Of a stretch of DNA of 64,000 bases, positions 23,511-34,540 are shown piece by piece (position 1 is the first letter of the stretch; each line of letters opens with the position of its first letter). Position numbers and translations under genes: made by a program. The stretch comes from Stictocephala bisonia (taxonomy: Eukaryota; Arthropoda; Insecta; Hemiptera; Membracidae): positions 62,001-126,000 of the forward strand of contig JAQJVL010000321.1 of assembly GCA_035578905.1 (NCBI GenBank), written 5' to 3'. The notes under the pieces are model-generated. The model saw nothing but the letters and a program-made list of their open reading frames with translations. It had not been told where the DNA came from and made no database searches.

Positions 23511-25133
23511 TGAATTCTTCAATTTCTCATTATTACTCAATAATTGTTGGCTTCTCTCGAATCTTTTTCTGACATTTTTTCATTTCATAAAAAAAAATTA
23601 TGTATACTTTTACCTAAACCTACTGCAAGTGCCGTATTTACAATCAGATATTTACCTTGAAAGTATGCCATCTTGTAGCACTAATGGTGACATCTCATAA
23701 ACCCCCTGACAATTGGTAATTCAAATGTTGAGTAGAGTTGACACACAAGCCTGTAGGCTCATGTGAACTGGGCAGTGAAGAAAAAAATTATTTATATCTG
23801 AAATTATGAGAACAAAAGCACCCTGAAATGCTCCTAATAATTACACGCAGGACAGGTATGTGTTATAAATTCATTTTGAGATGTGGATATATAAATTAAC
23901 TATGTACGTCTGTACATATATATTAATTAATGGCACAGATTTAAGATTACTACCGGCGCGGCAGCTAAGAGATGCTTAATCTAACATGCAACAAGAGGAA
24001 AATATAACATGCACGCAATACCTTTGATGATTTGGAAGGTCTATGAAGATCATTCCTGAAATTCCCTATCTATTACTAACCTAACCTAATCATAAATTTA
24101 CAATTTTAAAACTATTGTCTGATATAATTTGAATTTTATGTATCTTCTTTGAAAAATTATTTTAGAAAATGCTTCTTAAATATCCTTTTTTAATTAAAAA
24201 TATTAGTGAAATAAAAACACAATTTCAATTAATAGTAAAAGCTTATGTTCTTCAAATGATTTGAAATCTAATTTCATCTAATATATCCTAATCTAGAGTG
24301 TCTGAAGAGCTGGTCTTGTTACCTCTGAAAATACAACAAGAACAAATATTCATACAAAGCAAAGACTCCACACTTTGTGAAGCGAGGGCTTGCATTAATT
24401 TTTCTTTATGAGTGTTTATTTTATTACTTGTGCCCATTTTCAAATAATTCGAGACATAAATTAAATTTACATAAATTATTTCAGGTAAATTATAAAATTC
24501 ATATTTAGGAAATTAAGATCTTTAATAGCTGAATGTAATTCAACACTCATAAAGATAAAGGACAAAACAAGGCAACCAGACGATATTGATCAAAGTTTGA
24601 TGTAATTCAAAATTTAGGAGAGTTGAATAATTGTGTATTGCGTGGATGAGCTACTGTGACGGTTCTCGGTCACCACATTGCCTCTCCACTCCTGAGTCAG
24701 GGCTATGACACTCAGTGGCTGAGCCGGCCCCTCTCAGCACCCACTGGTCTCGTCCGAGTTGCCTTGTTTTACATAGTCTCTAGTCGACTGTGTACAAATT
24801 TTACTTTGGAAATAAAAAAATAAAGAAATAAAATGAAACTTTCTTTAAAGGGCCTACAACTAAAGTCCAGACAGGGACATATTAACCCTAGATCTGGAGT
24901 TTAAGGCATGAGCATGATATGTACGTGTGAGCATGAATCCATGCCCAAACGTACAATCAAGTACAAGCCTGGACACTAGAGATCTAGAATTGAGTCTGAA
25001 CTAAAACACAATTTTATCAATATATACAAAAACGTTTGACTATGGAAATAAAAAAAAAATCAAGAGGTCACCACAAACAAGAGCCGAATCCCGCCAAAAT
25101 GTATAACGCTTTTGGAAAAAAGATATAACTCAC
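23511..25133. other. Non-coding stretch
   Basis: Mostly AT-rich. A GC-richer block at about 24640-24790, followed by an A-rich tail (aataaaaaaataaagaaataaaatg, ending about 24836), looks like the 3' end of a retroposed sequence or a transcript, but no coding region could be recognised. Confidence 0.35.
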
Positions 25134-25171
25134 GTATGATGCCTTCGCCCGCACGTTTTCGCCGACTGCAT
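25134..25171 (-). CDS. Probable 38-bp micro-exon, gene unidentified
   Basis: On the minus strand a strong acceptor (ttttattttttgttgcag, just upstream of 25171) and a strong donor (gtgagtt, just downstream of 25134) bracket 38 bases that are distinctly G/C-rich and CpG-containing in an AT-rich setting. In the frame that starts with the last two bases of a split codon the peptide is AVGENVRAKASY; the other two frames are also open. 38 bases is not a multiple of three, so skipping it would change frame. No neighbouring exon of the same gene was found, so the gene and the frame remain open. The call rests on splice signals and composition. Confidence 0.55.
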
Positions 25172-25309
25172 CTGCAACAAAAAATAAAATATTCAGATTA
25201 GATATTAAAAAGACAAATATACATGGGGTATTCTACAAGTCACTTAAATCTTTTATAAACATTGAGTAAAGACTAACAAATTTTCTACCGTGGTAGTTGT
25301 TGGTATAAG

Positions 25310-25590
25310 TATATTGATTGGTCGGTAGCGTATTTGGTTAAAGCCAGACAGCTTCATCAGCTCAGTTCGATCCCAATTAATTAGTCATAACAAATTTTGA
25401 AAAAGTTCAGCTGATAACCACCAGCTGTTCATTTGTCATTGGGCTATTAATTAGTAACACTTTCTAAGGAATAGTTTCCCTTAGTTTGTAACAAAGACTA
25501 CATTCCCTCATCTACACTTATCACACTTATTGTAAATCCATACTCGTCCATATCTTGACAATAGGGTGTAAGAATAAATAAATAATAGTA
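25310..25590 (+). repeat. SINE-like copy with tRNA-like head (family S, diverged)
   Basis: The head 'ggtcggtagcgtatttggtt' followed about 30 bases later by 'agttcgatccc' resembles A and B boxes of a tRNA-derived pol III promoter. The tail 'tgggctattaattag', 'gactacattccctcatctacac' and 'gtaagaataaata' matches the family S tail at 22251-22416 and 38290-38458. Confidence 0.5.
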
Positions 25591-25942
25591 ACATAATGAA
25601 TTTATATGGCACATTTAGTTCACACATTCACGCTATGTCAGAGTGGTAACCAGTATATGACACGTTTTCTAAAAATATATAACAGTTTTCGTTTCAACAA
25701 CCAGGAATTTTTATTATATGTGTTCATTCTAGCAGTTGTCATATAAGATAGGAAATAACTAAGACTCAAATAAATAAATACAACAATATATATTATAATA
25801 CATACACAAACGGGTTTTTAGTGAGTATCTTAAGCAGAAATATATTATAACCATAATAATAATAAAATAAGAATTTGTCATACTACAATCCACTTTTTCA
25901 AAATGTTTATCTTTCTTCATTGAATACCGTGTATAAAATATA

Positions 25943-26646
25943 CAGGGTAGGTTTAAGTCAACTACACCCTAACTTGTTTCCACAGTTTATAGAATGCTTC
26001 ATTTTCAAATATGCCATTAAAATAATATTAACCAACATAACATTTAAATTGTTTCACTGTTATTTGGAATCCCTTTGGTTCCAAGATCTTGGAGTCATCT
26101 TCAAATGTTTAAATAGGAATATGGTCATGTGATGTGTCATTTAACATGGCCGTTTCAAACTGAGAATAATAGTGCAATCAGAATTCAAAAAGTAGGTTCT
26201 TTAGCTATTAATTATGTTGTTATTTTATTTAATTGTTCACTGCGTATGTATTTTCACAATAAAACTAATTTTCATGGCTAAAACAAAAAATCATTTTACT
26301 GGTTTTAAATTGTATAGGCGACAGATCAGTTTTAAATATGAAGTGATACCAATTAAATTCAATAACAAACTAATTAATAACTAAAGAACGACTGAGCCTT
26401 TTAAAATTCTGATTGTGCTATAGTTTTTAGCTTGAAATGGCGGTGTTAAATGACATATCACATGACCATAATCCTATTTAAACATTTGGAGATGACTCCA
26501 AGATCTTCGACCAAAGTACAGACCCAATAACATAGAAACACTCTAAATGTACTGTAGGTTAATATTAATTTAATTGCATATTCAAAAATCAAATATTTTA
26601 TAAATTGTGGAAACAAGTCAGGGAAAAACTATAAAAACTCACCCTG
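25943..26646. mobile_element. Foldback MITE, 704 bp, TA target duplication
   Basis: The ends are CAGGGTAGGTTT at the left and CAGGGTGAGTTT (reverse complement) at the right, flanked by TA on both sides (25941-25942, 26647-26648), as for Tc1/mariner-type elements. The inverted repeats are long: ttgtttccaca, gatcttggagtcatctccaaatg-like and catcacatgaccat blocks mirror each other over about 300 bases per arm. There is no transposase, and the open frame at 25875-26132 lies inside the left arm. Confidence 0.85.
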
Positions 26647-26649
26647 TAT

Positions 26650-29504
26650 ACTGAACAATATATATACTGTACAAAAGCTTGTTCCAAAATAACGTACTTT
26701 AATTTTGAAATAATGAACAATGTTCATTTGGAAGAACATATTTGATAAAGGTTACAATATCAATTATTGAAAACACTTATCCAGGCTGTGATGTTACATA
26801 AATTTATTTCAGCACCTTTGCCAAAATGGGTTCTCCATGGCCTGCCTGCTAGAAGTTTCAGGGCACTTTGCTTTCTTCAGAACGCAAGGTGCTGTGCCCA
26901 CAATGAATCAAGAAAAGAAACTCTATTAGAAGACGACTCCATGAGGGATGTTCTTCGTATTTAATGTCTTTACCTCCGACAGACGTGCAGGTTCCATGTG
27001 GCCAGTCCCATTAGACGCAATGTCGATATAACCCCAGATGGGGTTTAAGAGGGCTCCGGAGTCAGATTGAAAATCGCATTTTAGTTTGGCGAACGACCAC
27101 GGGGAGCGGTGTTTAGTGCAGTACGTTGTCTGTGTTGGTAGTTGGTGTTTTAGGTCCTAGGAGCGCTCTGTGGCTGGGTCGTCAAGGCATTTATTGCTCG
27201 GCCGTTCGCCCCTCGCACCATCACTTCACTTTCTTTCTAAATTTTATAGAACAACAGAAGGAAAGGGACGGGTGACTGACACCGCCAGCCAACAGGGTTC
27301 TAGGGCCTTCCGTGGTCCGCTTGGCCTCATTCCTTACGGTAGTACAAATAAATGAGGCAGAGTTGCATCTAGTTTCTTGTTATTGAAACTAATAAAACAG
27401 AGTTTATACTACTTACCTAATACCTTTATTACTGTTATATTGAATTTAATAAACACAGCACTTTATGAAACTGGTATGAAAACCTGTTTGTTAGAATTAA
27501 ATATCACAAAATTAGAATTTGTGATATTTAAAATATTTACAAGTAACTGACGAAAACGAATGAAACCAATTTATGAAAGTGAATGACTAAATGTAAAATT
27601 AACAGAAAATAAGATAAAAATAATTTAATTGCAAATTTCAAGTAGGTACACATGTGAAATAAACTAAATTAATTAGAGTATCTGATAATTTAAATATAAT
27701 AGTATGATGACAAAAATGGCGTGACAAAAATATTGATTATGTAGCTCAATATCATCAAACCATTTTTCAATTACAACTGAAAATTGATTATAGAGTCCTT
27801 ATTGCTTATTAGTCATTGTATGAATGACACAAATTAGTGCAATTAAATCTTAACAAGCTTTACTTTTTATATTTTTAGTGGACTCAGGTTTTTAAAATAT
27901 TAAACAGGTTTTTTGTATTTTAATAATTTAATAACACAAATAATATTAACAATATTGTCTTTACAAAAATACAAACATCAAACTGTAATCAATCTAACTT
28001 CTACAAAGCTTAAGTAAAAAGGATATTGTAATTAATTATTAACCCGCGTATAGCAATAGCATACATTCATTTAGTACTACCTGAAACTAAATTTTCACAC
28101 ATATTCAAATTCCCATAAAAAATTAAGTTAACATTTTAAAATAATAACTCTTAATGACGTACAAAAGTTTATATTTCTATAATTTTAAAAATAAAAGTGT
28201 AAATGTTGTATCAGCATATAATAATTTTTAATAATTTAATCAATATGCACTGTAATTGCTATTACGTTATTAAATCTATAAAATGATATAAGTATTTTTG
28301 TAAATGACGAACAAAAATTAAATAATACTGATTTGCACCCTGACTTCGAAATGATCATTATATACATTCCTATGTGTATGTGTTATCAGTAAACGCTTAT
28401 TTTCTTTACTTTTCACGAGAAAACAAGATTACCGTGTTTCATGAAACTTTTTATTTTATTTGTGCATCTGACTATTTTCAAAAACTCATATAACGGTATT
28501 TTATTCGGTTTTTAATTTATAATTACTTTTATCCCACATTGTACTCAGCTATTATATTTTTTTCTTTTTTGAACGAGTATAAACGATAGATGCGTTACAT
28601 TGCCAACTTCCAAAGGAATACTCGATAGAAAACAACACAGCTCTCACGTTATTTCACCGCTTCACAACTACAAACAAGCGGCAAGTAGCCTACATCGCGC
28701 AAGTGTTTAGGCTATACTTTATACGCAATAATTAAAAACCCAATGTGTCATATTTCGTTTGTATCATTCTACAATACAGTAATGTCTAGTTATATTATCG
28801 TATGTACTTATTTGTAATTAATTTGTTGTCTATATCCAAGGAATGAACTCCCTTCCTTCGATATACCGTTGGAATATCGAACTTACTCTGCTTGGAAGAT
28901 GAAAAGGTTGCCGTCCTATTGGGTTGATCGTAGTTTGTTTATCCTTTGAGTCAAGGTCACTGACTGCCTGAGTCCTAGCTGTTGAGTGGTAGGCCTACGG
29001 TTAGTTGTAGTTCTGTCGGTGTTGTAGACCTTCCCAACCCTGAATACTCTCACTCGCGCATTGACTATGAGTTGCTACTTGAATGTTTCATCGTTAATAA
29101 TTAATTATTTTCATATTGAAATAATTTGACAGCGGATAAAACATTCTTACAAAACTATAGGAAAATGACTCCAAATAACACCATACTTTGGTTATGAAAC
29201 CTGACTGTACTACTAAACATGTACTTTATAAATGAACGGAATGAGTTTAAAATTACTTCTTTATTACATTGAACAATATTACCCATTCCTTAGCTACTAT
29301 CACACTACAAATACACCAAAAGGTATAGCATTACAAGAACATTTACTATTACAATACTAATGACTTAACAAATTCTAATACTGTACTATACAATATATTT
29401 AGATTATGGATTAGAATGTGGATAAAATCTTAACCTAATACAATGTTTAAATAAATAAATGTATATGCTAGCCTTTTATGATGTACCAAGATACAAGGTG
29501 CCTT
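26650..29504. other. Non-coding stretch with possible promoter-like patches
   Basis: The part at 26790-27350 is GC-richer than its surroundings (ccccagatggggtttaagag, ggcgaacgaccacggggagc), with short open frames and no recognised domain; it may be a transposon relic. A second GC-richer patch at 28600-29070 could be a promoter or untranslated exon. A 14-base-arm hairpin (aaatatcacaaaatt) sits near 27499-27530. The rest is AT-rich. Confidence 0.35.
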
Positions 29505-31735
29505 GTAAGGTCTTCATGTGTTTTCCTAGTAAGGTCTTCATGTGTTTGCCTAGTAAGGTCTTCATGTGTTTGCCTAGTAAGGTCGTCATATGTTTGCCTA
29601 GTAAGGTCTTCATGGGTTTGCCTAGTAAGGTCTTCATGTGTTTGCCTAGTAAGGTATTCATGGGTTTGCCTAGTAAGGTCTTCGTGTGTTTGCCTAGTAA
29701 GGTCTTCATGGGTTTGCCTAGTGAGGTCTTCATGGGTTTGCCTAGTGAGGTCTTCATGTGTTTGCCTAGTAAGATCTTCATGTGTTTTCCTAGTAAGGTC
29801 TTCATGGGTTTGCCTAGTAAGGTCTTCATGTGTTTTCCTAGTAAGTTCTTCATATGTTTGCCTAGTAAGGTCTTCATGGGTTTGCCTAGTAAGGTCTTCA
29901 TGTGTTTGCCTAGTAAGGTCTTCATGTGTTTGCCTAGTAAGGTCTTCATGTGTTTGCCTAGTAAGGTCTTCATGTGTTTGCCTAGTAAGGTCTTCATGGG
30001 TTGGCCTAGTAAGGTCTTCATGGGTTTTCCTAGTAAGGTCTTCATGGGTTTGCCTAGTGAGGTATTCATGGGTTTTCCTAGTAAGGTCTTCATGTGTTTT
30101 CCTAGTAAGGTCTTCATGTGTTTGCCTAGTAAGGTCTTCATGTGTTTGCCTAGTAATGTCTTCATGTGTTTGCCTAGTAAGGTCTTCATGGGTTTGCCTA
30201 GTAAGTTCTTCATATGTTTGCCTAGTAAGGTCTTCATGGGTTTGCCTAGTAAGGTCTTCATGTGTTTGCCTAGTAAGGTCTTCATGTGTTTGCCTAGTAA
30301 GGTCTTCATGGGTTGGCCTAGTAAGGTCTTCATGGGTTTTCCTAGTAAGGTCTTCATGGGTTTGCCTAGTGAGGTATTCATGGGTTTTCCTAGTAAGGTC
30401 TTCATGTGTTTTCCTAGTAAGGTCTTCATGTGTTTTCCTAGTAAGGTCTTCATGTGTTTGCCTAGTAATGTCTTCATATGTTTGCCTAGTAAGGTCTTCA
30501 TGGGTTTGCCTAGTAAGGTCTTCATGTGTTTGCCTAGTAAGGTCTTCATGTGTTTGCCTAGTAATGTCTTCATGTGTTTGCCTAGTAAGGTCTTCATGTG
30601 TTTGCCTAGTAAGGTCTTCATGTGTTTGCCTAGTAAGGTCTTCATGGGTTTGCCTAGTAAGTTCTTCATATGTTTGCCTAGTAAGGTCTTCATGTGTTTT
30701 TCTAGTAAGTTCTTCATGTGTTTGCCTAGTAAGGTCTTCATGTGTTTGCCTAGTAAGGTCTTCATGGGTTTGCCTAGTGAGGTCTTCATGGGTTTTCCTA
30801 GTAAGGTCTTCATGTGTTTTCCTAGTAAGGTCTTCATGTGTTTGCCTAGTAAGGTCTTCATGTGTTTGCCTAGTAATGTCTTCATGTGTTTGCCTAGTAA
30901 GGTCTTCATGGGGTTGCCTAGTAAGTTCTTCATATGTTTGCCTAGTAAGGTCTTCATAGGTTTGCCTAGTAAGGTCTTCGTGTGTTAGCCTAGTAAGGTC
31001 TTCATGTGTTTGCCTAGTAAGGTCTTCATGTGTTTGCCTAGTAAGGTCTTTATGGGTTGGCCTAGTAAGGTCTTCATGGGTTTTCCTAGTAAGGTCTTCA
31101 TGGGTTTGCCTAGTGAGGTATTCATGGGTTTTCCTAGTAAGGTCTTCATGTGTTTTCCTAGTAAGGTCTTCATGTGTTTGCCTAGTAAGGTCTTCATGTG
31201 TTTGCCTAGTAATGTCTTCATGTGTTTGCCTAGTAAGGTCTTCATGGGTTTGCCTAGTAAGGTCTTCATGTGTTTTCCTAGTAAGTTCTTCATGTGTTTG
31301 CCTAGTAAGGTCTTCATGTGTTTGCCTAGTAAGGTCTTCATGGGTTTGCCTAGTGAGGTCTTCATGGGTTTTCCTAGTAAGGTCTTTATGGGTGTGCCTA
31401 GTAAGGTCTTCATGGGTTTTCTTAGTAAGGTCTTCATGGGTTTTCCTAGTAAGGTCTTCATGGGTGTGCCTAGTAAGGTCTTCATGTGTTTGCCTAGTAA
31501 GGTCTTCATGTGTTTTCCTAGTAAGGTCTTCATGTGTTTGCCTAGTAAGGTCTTCATGTGTTTGCCTAGTAAGGTCTTCATGGGTTTGCCTAGTAAGGTC
31601 TTCATGTGTTTGCCTAGTAAGGTCTTCATGTGTTTGCCTAGTAAGGTCTTCATGTGTTTGCCTAGTAAGGTCTTCGTGGGTTTGTCTAGTAAGGTCTTCA
31701 TGTGTTTGCCTAGTAAGGTCGTCATTGGTTTGCTA
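29505..31735. repeat. 24-bp minisatellite, about 93 units
   Basis: The consensus unit is tagtaaggtcttcatgtgtt plus tgcc, with variants at a few positions (gtg/ggg, ttg/ttt, aagg/gagg). A variant cassette containing gggttggcctag recurs at 29998, 30310 and 31054, spaced 312 and 744 bases (13 and 31 units), showing higher-order copying. Because 24 is divisible by three and the unit has no stop in some frames, frames of about 490-510 codons stay open on both strands (octapeptides such as KVFMCLPS and KTLLGKHM). There is no start context, splice site or codon evidence for a gene. The array ends about 10 bases from the stop of the YqaJ-type pseudogene. Confidence 0.95.
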
Positions 31736-31744
31736 TTTGATCAT

Positions 31745-33561
31745 TCATTCCGGCACTGTATTCTTTCTTCTTCTTTCTTCTTGTTGTCTCCTGGCTTCCA
31801 TGATGTAGATGGGATTGCGGATGGGCATTGATCTTCTATGCCGAGGGTCAATTAGTTCTGGGAGGATACAATGTTTGTAAAATTTCTCTAGTTTACCAAT
31901 CATTTCTTTTTCCCAGAAATCGTCGTCCCTCTCAATCGGTTCCACTCGCTTTCCATTTGGGGTCCACAAGACAAATAAACAATACTGCCTATTCGTAATT
32001 ATTAATTGTCCTTGAATTTGGAAGAAAATTGTGGTTTCTTTGCACTTTCATTCGCCCGTCTTTTTCAAGTTTCCAAAATGTTACTTTTTTTGTTGTTATT
32101 GCTTCTTCAGGTGTCATATTCTTGGCTGAAGCTGGACATTTGATTTCCAATAATCCATAATCGTTGATGAGACCATCAGGAGTCGCACCTAAGAATGGGT
32201 ATTTATGGTGAATGAAAAGGCCACATCTTCTGACAGTGATTCCTAACTCTTTACTTATCTCTTGCCGGGCCGTGTCTTCGTGTTTCCTACCATACGCCAT
32301 AGCGTCACAATCAAAAGACGTGTAAAGGAGTTGTTTCACTAAGGACTCGCAGCCTGTGGTTGGTTTCATTTTACAGACACGACCAAAATTTGAGGCTGTA
32401 AGCAAATTTCTTCTTGTTTCCAACCACTGACTGCTGTCACTCTGGTGCACTGTCTCATTCTGGATTGATTCAGTTTCTTCTGGGGTCTTCTTAAGCTTTT
32501 CTAAAAACTCAGTAGACTCAATTTCCATCAGGTCGGGTTCAATATCAGCTTGCTGCGCCATTGGTCCATAATCAAAGTCTACGGTTTCACAAGGAAATAG
32601 AGTTTTGCGAGGTCTTTTTCTATCACGTTTCTGTTGCGTCTTTCGTTTCCTTTTATTTTCTGTTGTTTTTGAGTAGAAGCCAGGACTAGATTGATACAGG
32701 TTCTTATGTAGACTGCAGTGTACGGATTGTGTATTATACTGAACAACAGCTGCGGAGCATCGACCTTGGTAGGATCCTTTCATCGCAAAATTAATCCTTT
32801 TTCCTCCGATGAATTTAGCAATGACGGAGTTATAATGCTCTACAGTGTTGCTCGTAACATCAAAAATAAGACTCCTACAGTGTCGGCTCAAATCACTGAA
32901 TACGCTATTGATAATATCATACAGTCCGTTCGTTGTTAAATCAGGGATTTTTTTCAGGTGGAGCAGTAGATGGCGTCAGTTCACAAAAGTATCCTCTTGA
33001 TGCACAATGTTTGTGTTAACCAAAGACGTGACTAGGGATATTCAATATGTCCTGTCTCAGGTTGCTTATCCTCTCTGACAGTTCCGTATTTTCCTCATTT
33101 TTCCTGTAATCTGTTGCTTTGGTAACAGCTATTCTACAACGTAGAATTCTTTCACCCACTTTTTTACGCAAACAGACAGTGTTCCGGCCACGAGTACTTG
33201 TGGATGCAACTTGCTTTAGTTTATTGGAAAAGTTGCGCAGAAGGTGGTTTTTACACTCTACTTTTTCAACCGTAGTCGACTTGTATGGCCTCTTTTCCAA
33301 TATATTTTTATAAACGCTGCTATCCCCATCAGCAATAAGTCTGGAGTACCTTATTCCATACATTTCCTCGCTTCGAAGAAATCCCTCCACCACGATAGCT
33401 GCTTCCATACTAGACGAGCTCTGGCCTTGACTCCAGTTCTTGTAGCAAGGATGCTCTTTTGCACTTTCGCCAGCACTCTCAGCACGGGCGCAAGATGTAC
33501 AGTACTTGTTCTTCACACCAATGAAGAGCACTTTCTTCGTGCGATGTCCAACTATTGCTGC
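31745..33561 (-). pseudogene. Mutator-like transposase-domain / YqaJ exonuclease-domain gene, broken
   Basis: Three minus-strand blocks form one protein family seen in many insect and cnidarian genomes, with an N-terminal Mutator-like domain and a C-terminal YqaJ nuclease. The first exon (33561 to 33016) starts after a clear acceptor (tatattcattacag) and has zinc-ribbon-like cysteines (YCTSCARAE), SSSSMEAAIVVEGF and IADGDSSVYKNI. After a frame change (about 32950-33016) the block to 31989 carries the YqaJ domain: WLETRRNLLTASNFG, YGRKHE (E205 of that frame), LGATPDGL (D239) and LLEIKCP (E249, K251), all expected catalytic residues. A one-base frameshift near 32035 separates the end, which closes at 31745 (WTPNGKRVEPIERDDDFW). 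The exons encoding the N-terminus were not found upstream, where a minisatellite lies. Either a domesticated-type gene in decay or an element with assembly errors. Confidence 0.75.
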
Positions 33562-33775
33562 CTGTAATGAATATAAACATAATAAGAGGATATACACAAT
33601 GAACACTTGGCAACATTATTTGCTTAGTAAAACTTGTCCCTTTTAAATTAGTTGGATTTATAATTACTGTATTTCAAATACATATATGACAACTACTGAT
33701 CAGTTTTTCTGTGTAAAGTATGTGTTTGGTTTAAATTAAGAAACGTCTCCTTATTAATGACGTAAAATTAATCAT

Positions 33776-34540
33776 TGCCACTGTACATGTATGGGTGGGC
33801 AGGTGGGTCATTACCACTGTACATGTATGGGTGGGCGTGTGGGTCATTACCACTGTACATGTATGGGTGGGCGTGTGGGTCATTACCACTGTACATGTAT
33901 GGGTGGGCGTGTGGGTCATTACCACTGTACATGTATGGGTGGGCAGGTGGGTCATTACCACTGTACATGTATGGGTGGGCGGGTGGGTCATTACCACTGT
34001 AAGTGTATGAGTGGGCGGGTGGGTCATTACCACTGTACATGTATGGGTGGGCGTGTGGGTCATTACCACTGTACATGTATGGGTGGGCAGGTGGGTCATT
34101 ACCACTGTACATGTATGGGTGGGCGGGTGGGTCATTACCACTGTACGTGTATGAGTGGGCGGGTGGGTCATTACCACTGTACGTGTATGGGTGGGCGGGT
34201 AGGTCATTACCACTGTAGGTGTATGGGTAGGCGGGTGGGTCAGTTCCAATGTACGTGTAAGGGCGGGCGGGTGTGTCAGTACCACTCTACGTGTATGGGT
34301 GGGCGGGTGGGTAAGTACCACTGTACGTGTATGGGTGGGCGGGTGGGTTATCTAGAATAGGTACAATGACATTGTATGTCTAGGGGTGGGTGGGTAAATC
34401 AATGACATTGTATGTCTAGGGGTGGACGGGTGGGACGTACCACTATGTGTGTAGGGGTGGGTGGGTGGGTCAATAACACTGTTTGCGTAGGGGTGGGTCA
34501 ATAATATTGTATGTGAATGAGTGGGTGGGCGGGTTCTTAA
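33776..34540. repeat. 36-bp minisatellite, about 16 clear units then degenerate
   Basis: The units follow 'cattaccactgtacatgtat' plus 'gggtgggcgtgtgggt' to about 34350, then become degenerate to about 34540 (rounds of 'ggggtgggtgggt'). The unit length is divisible by three, which explains the frames open on both strands. Same family as 22825-22965. It lies just upstream of the truncated 5' end of the Mutator/YqaJ pseudogene. Confidence 0.95.

Noticed and set aside
25875..26132. 85-codon plus-strand frame
   Set aside because: It covers the left arm of the TA-flanked MITE.
29505..31735. CRISPR-like array
   Set aside because: The units are contiguous near-identical 24-mers without unique spacers, in a eukaryotic setting.
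29459..31831. Several 230-509 codon open frames on both strands
   Set aside because: They lie inside the 24-bp minisatellite. A unit divisible by three without stops keeps frames open by itself, and there is no start, splice or domain evidence.
33731..34360. Open frames of 71-196 codons with His/Thr/Pro- or Gly/Trp-rich repeats
   Set aside because: They are products of the 36-bp minisatellite read in different frames and strands.
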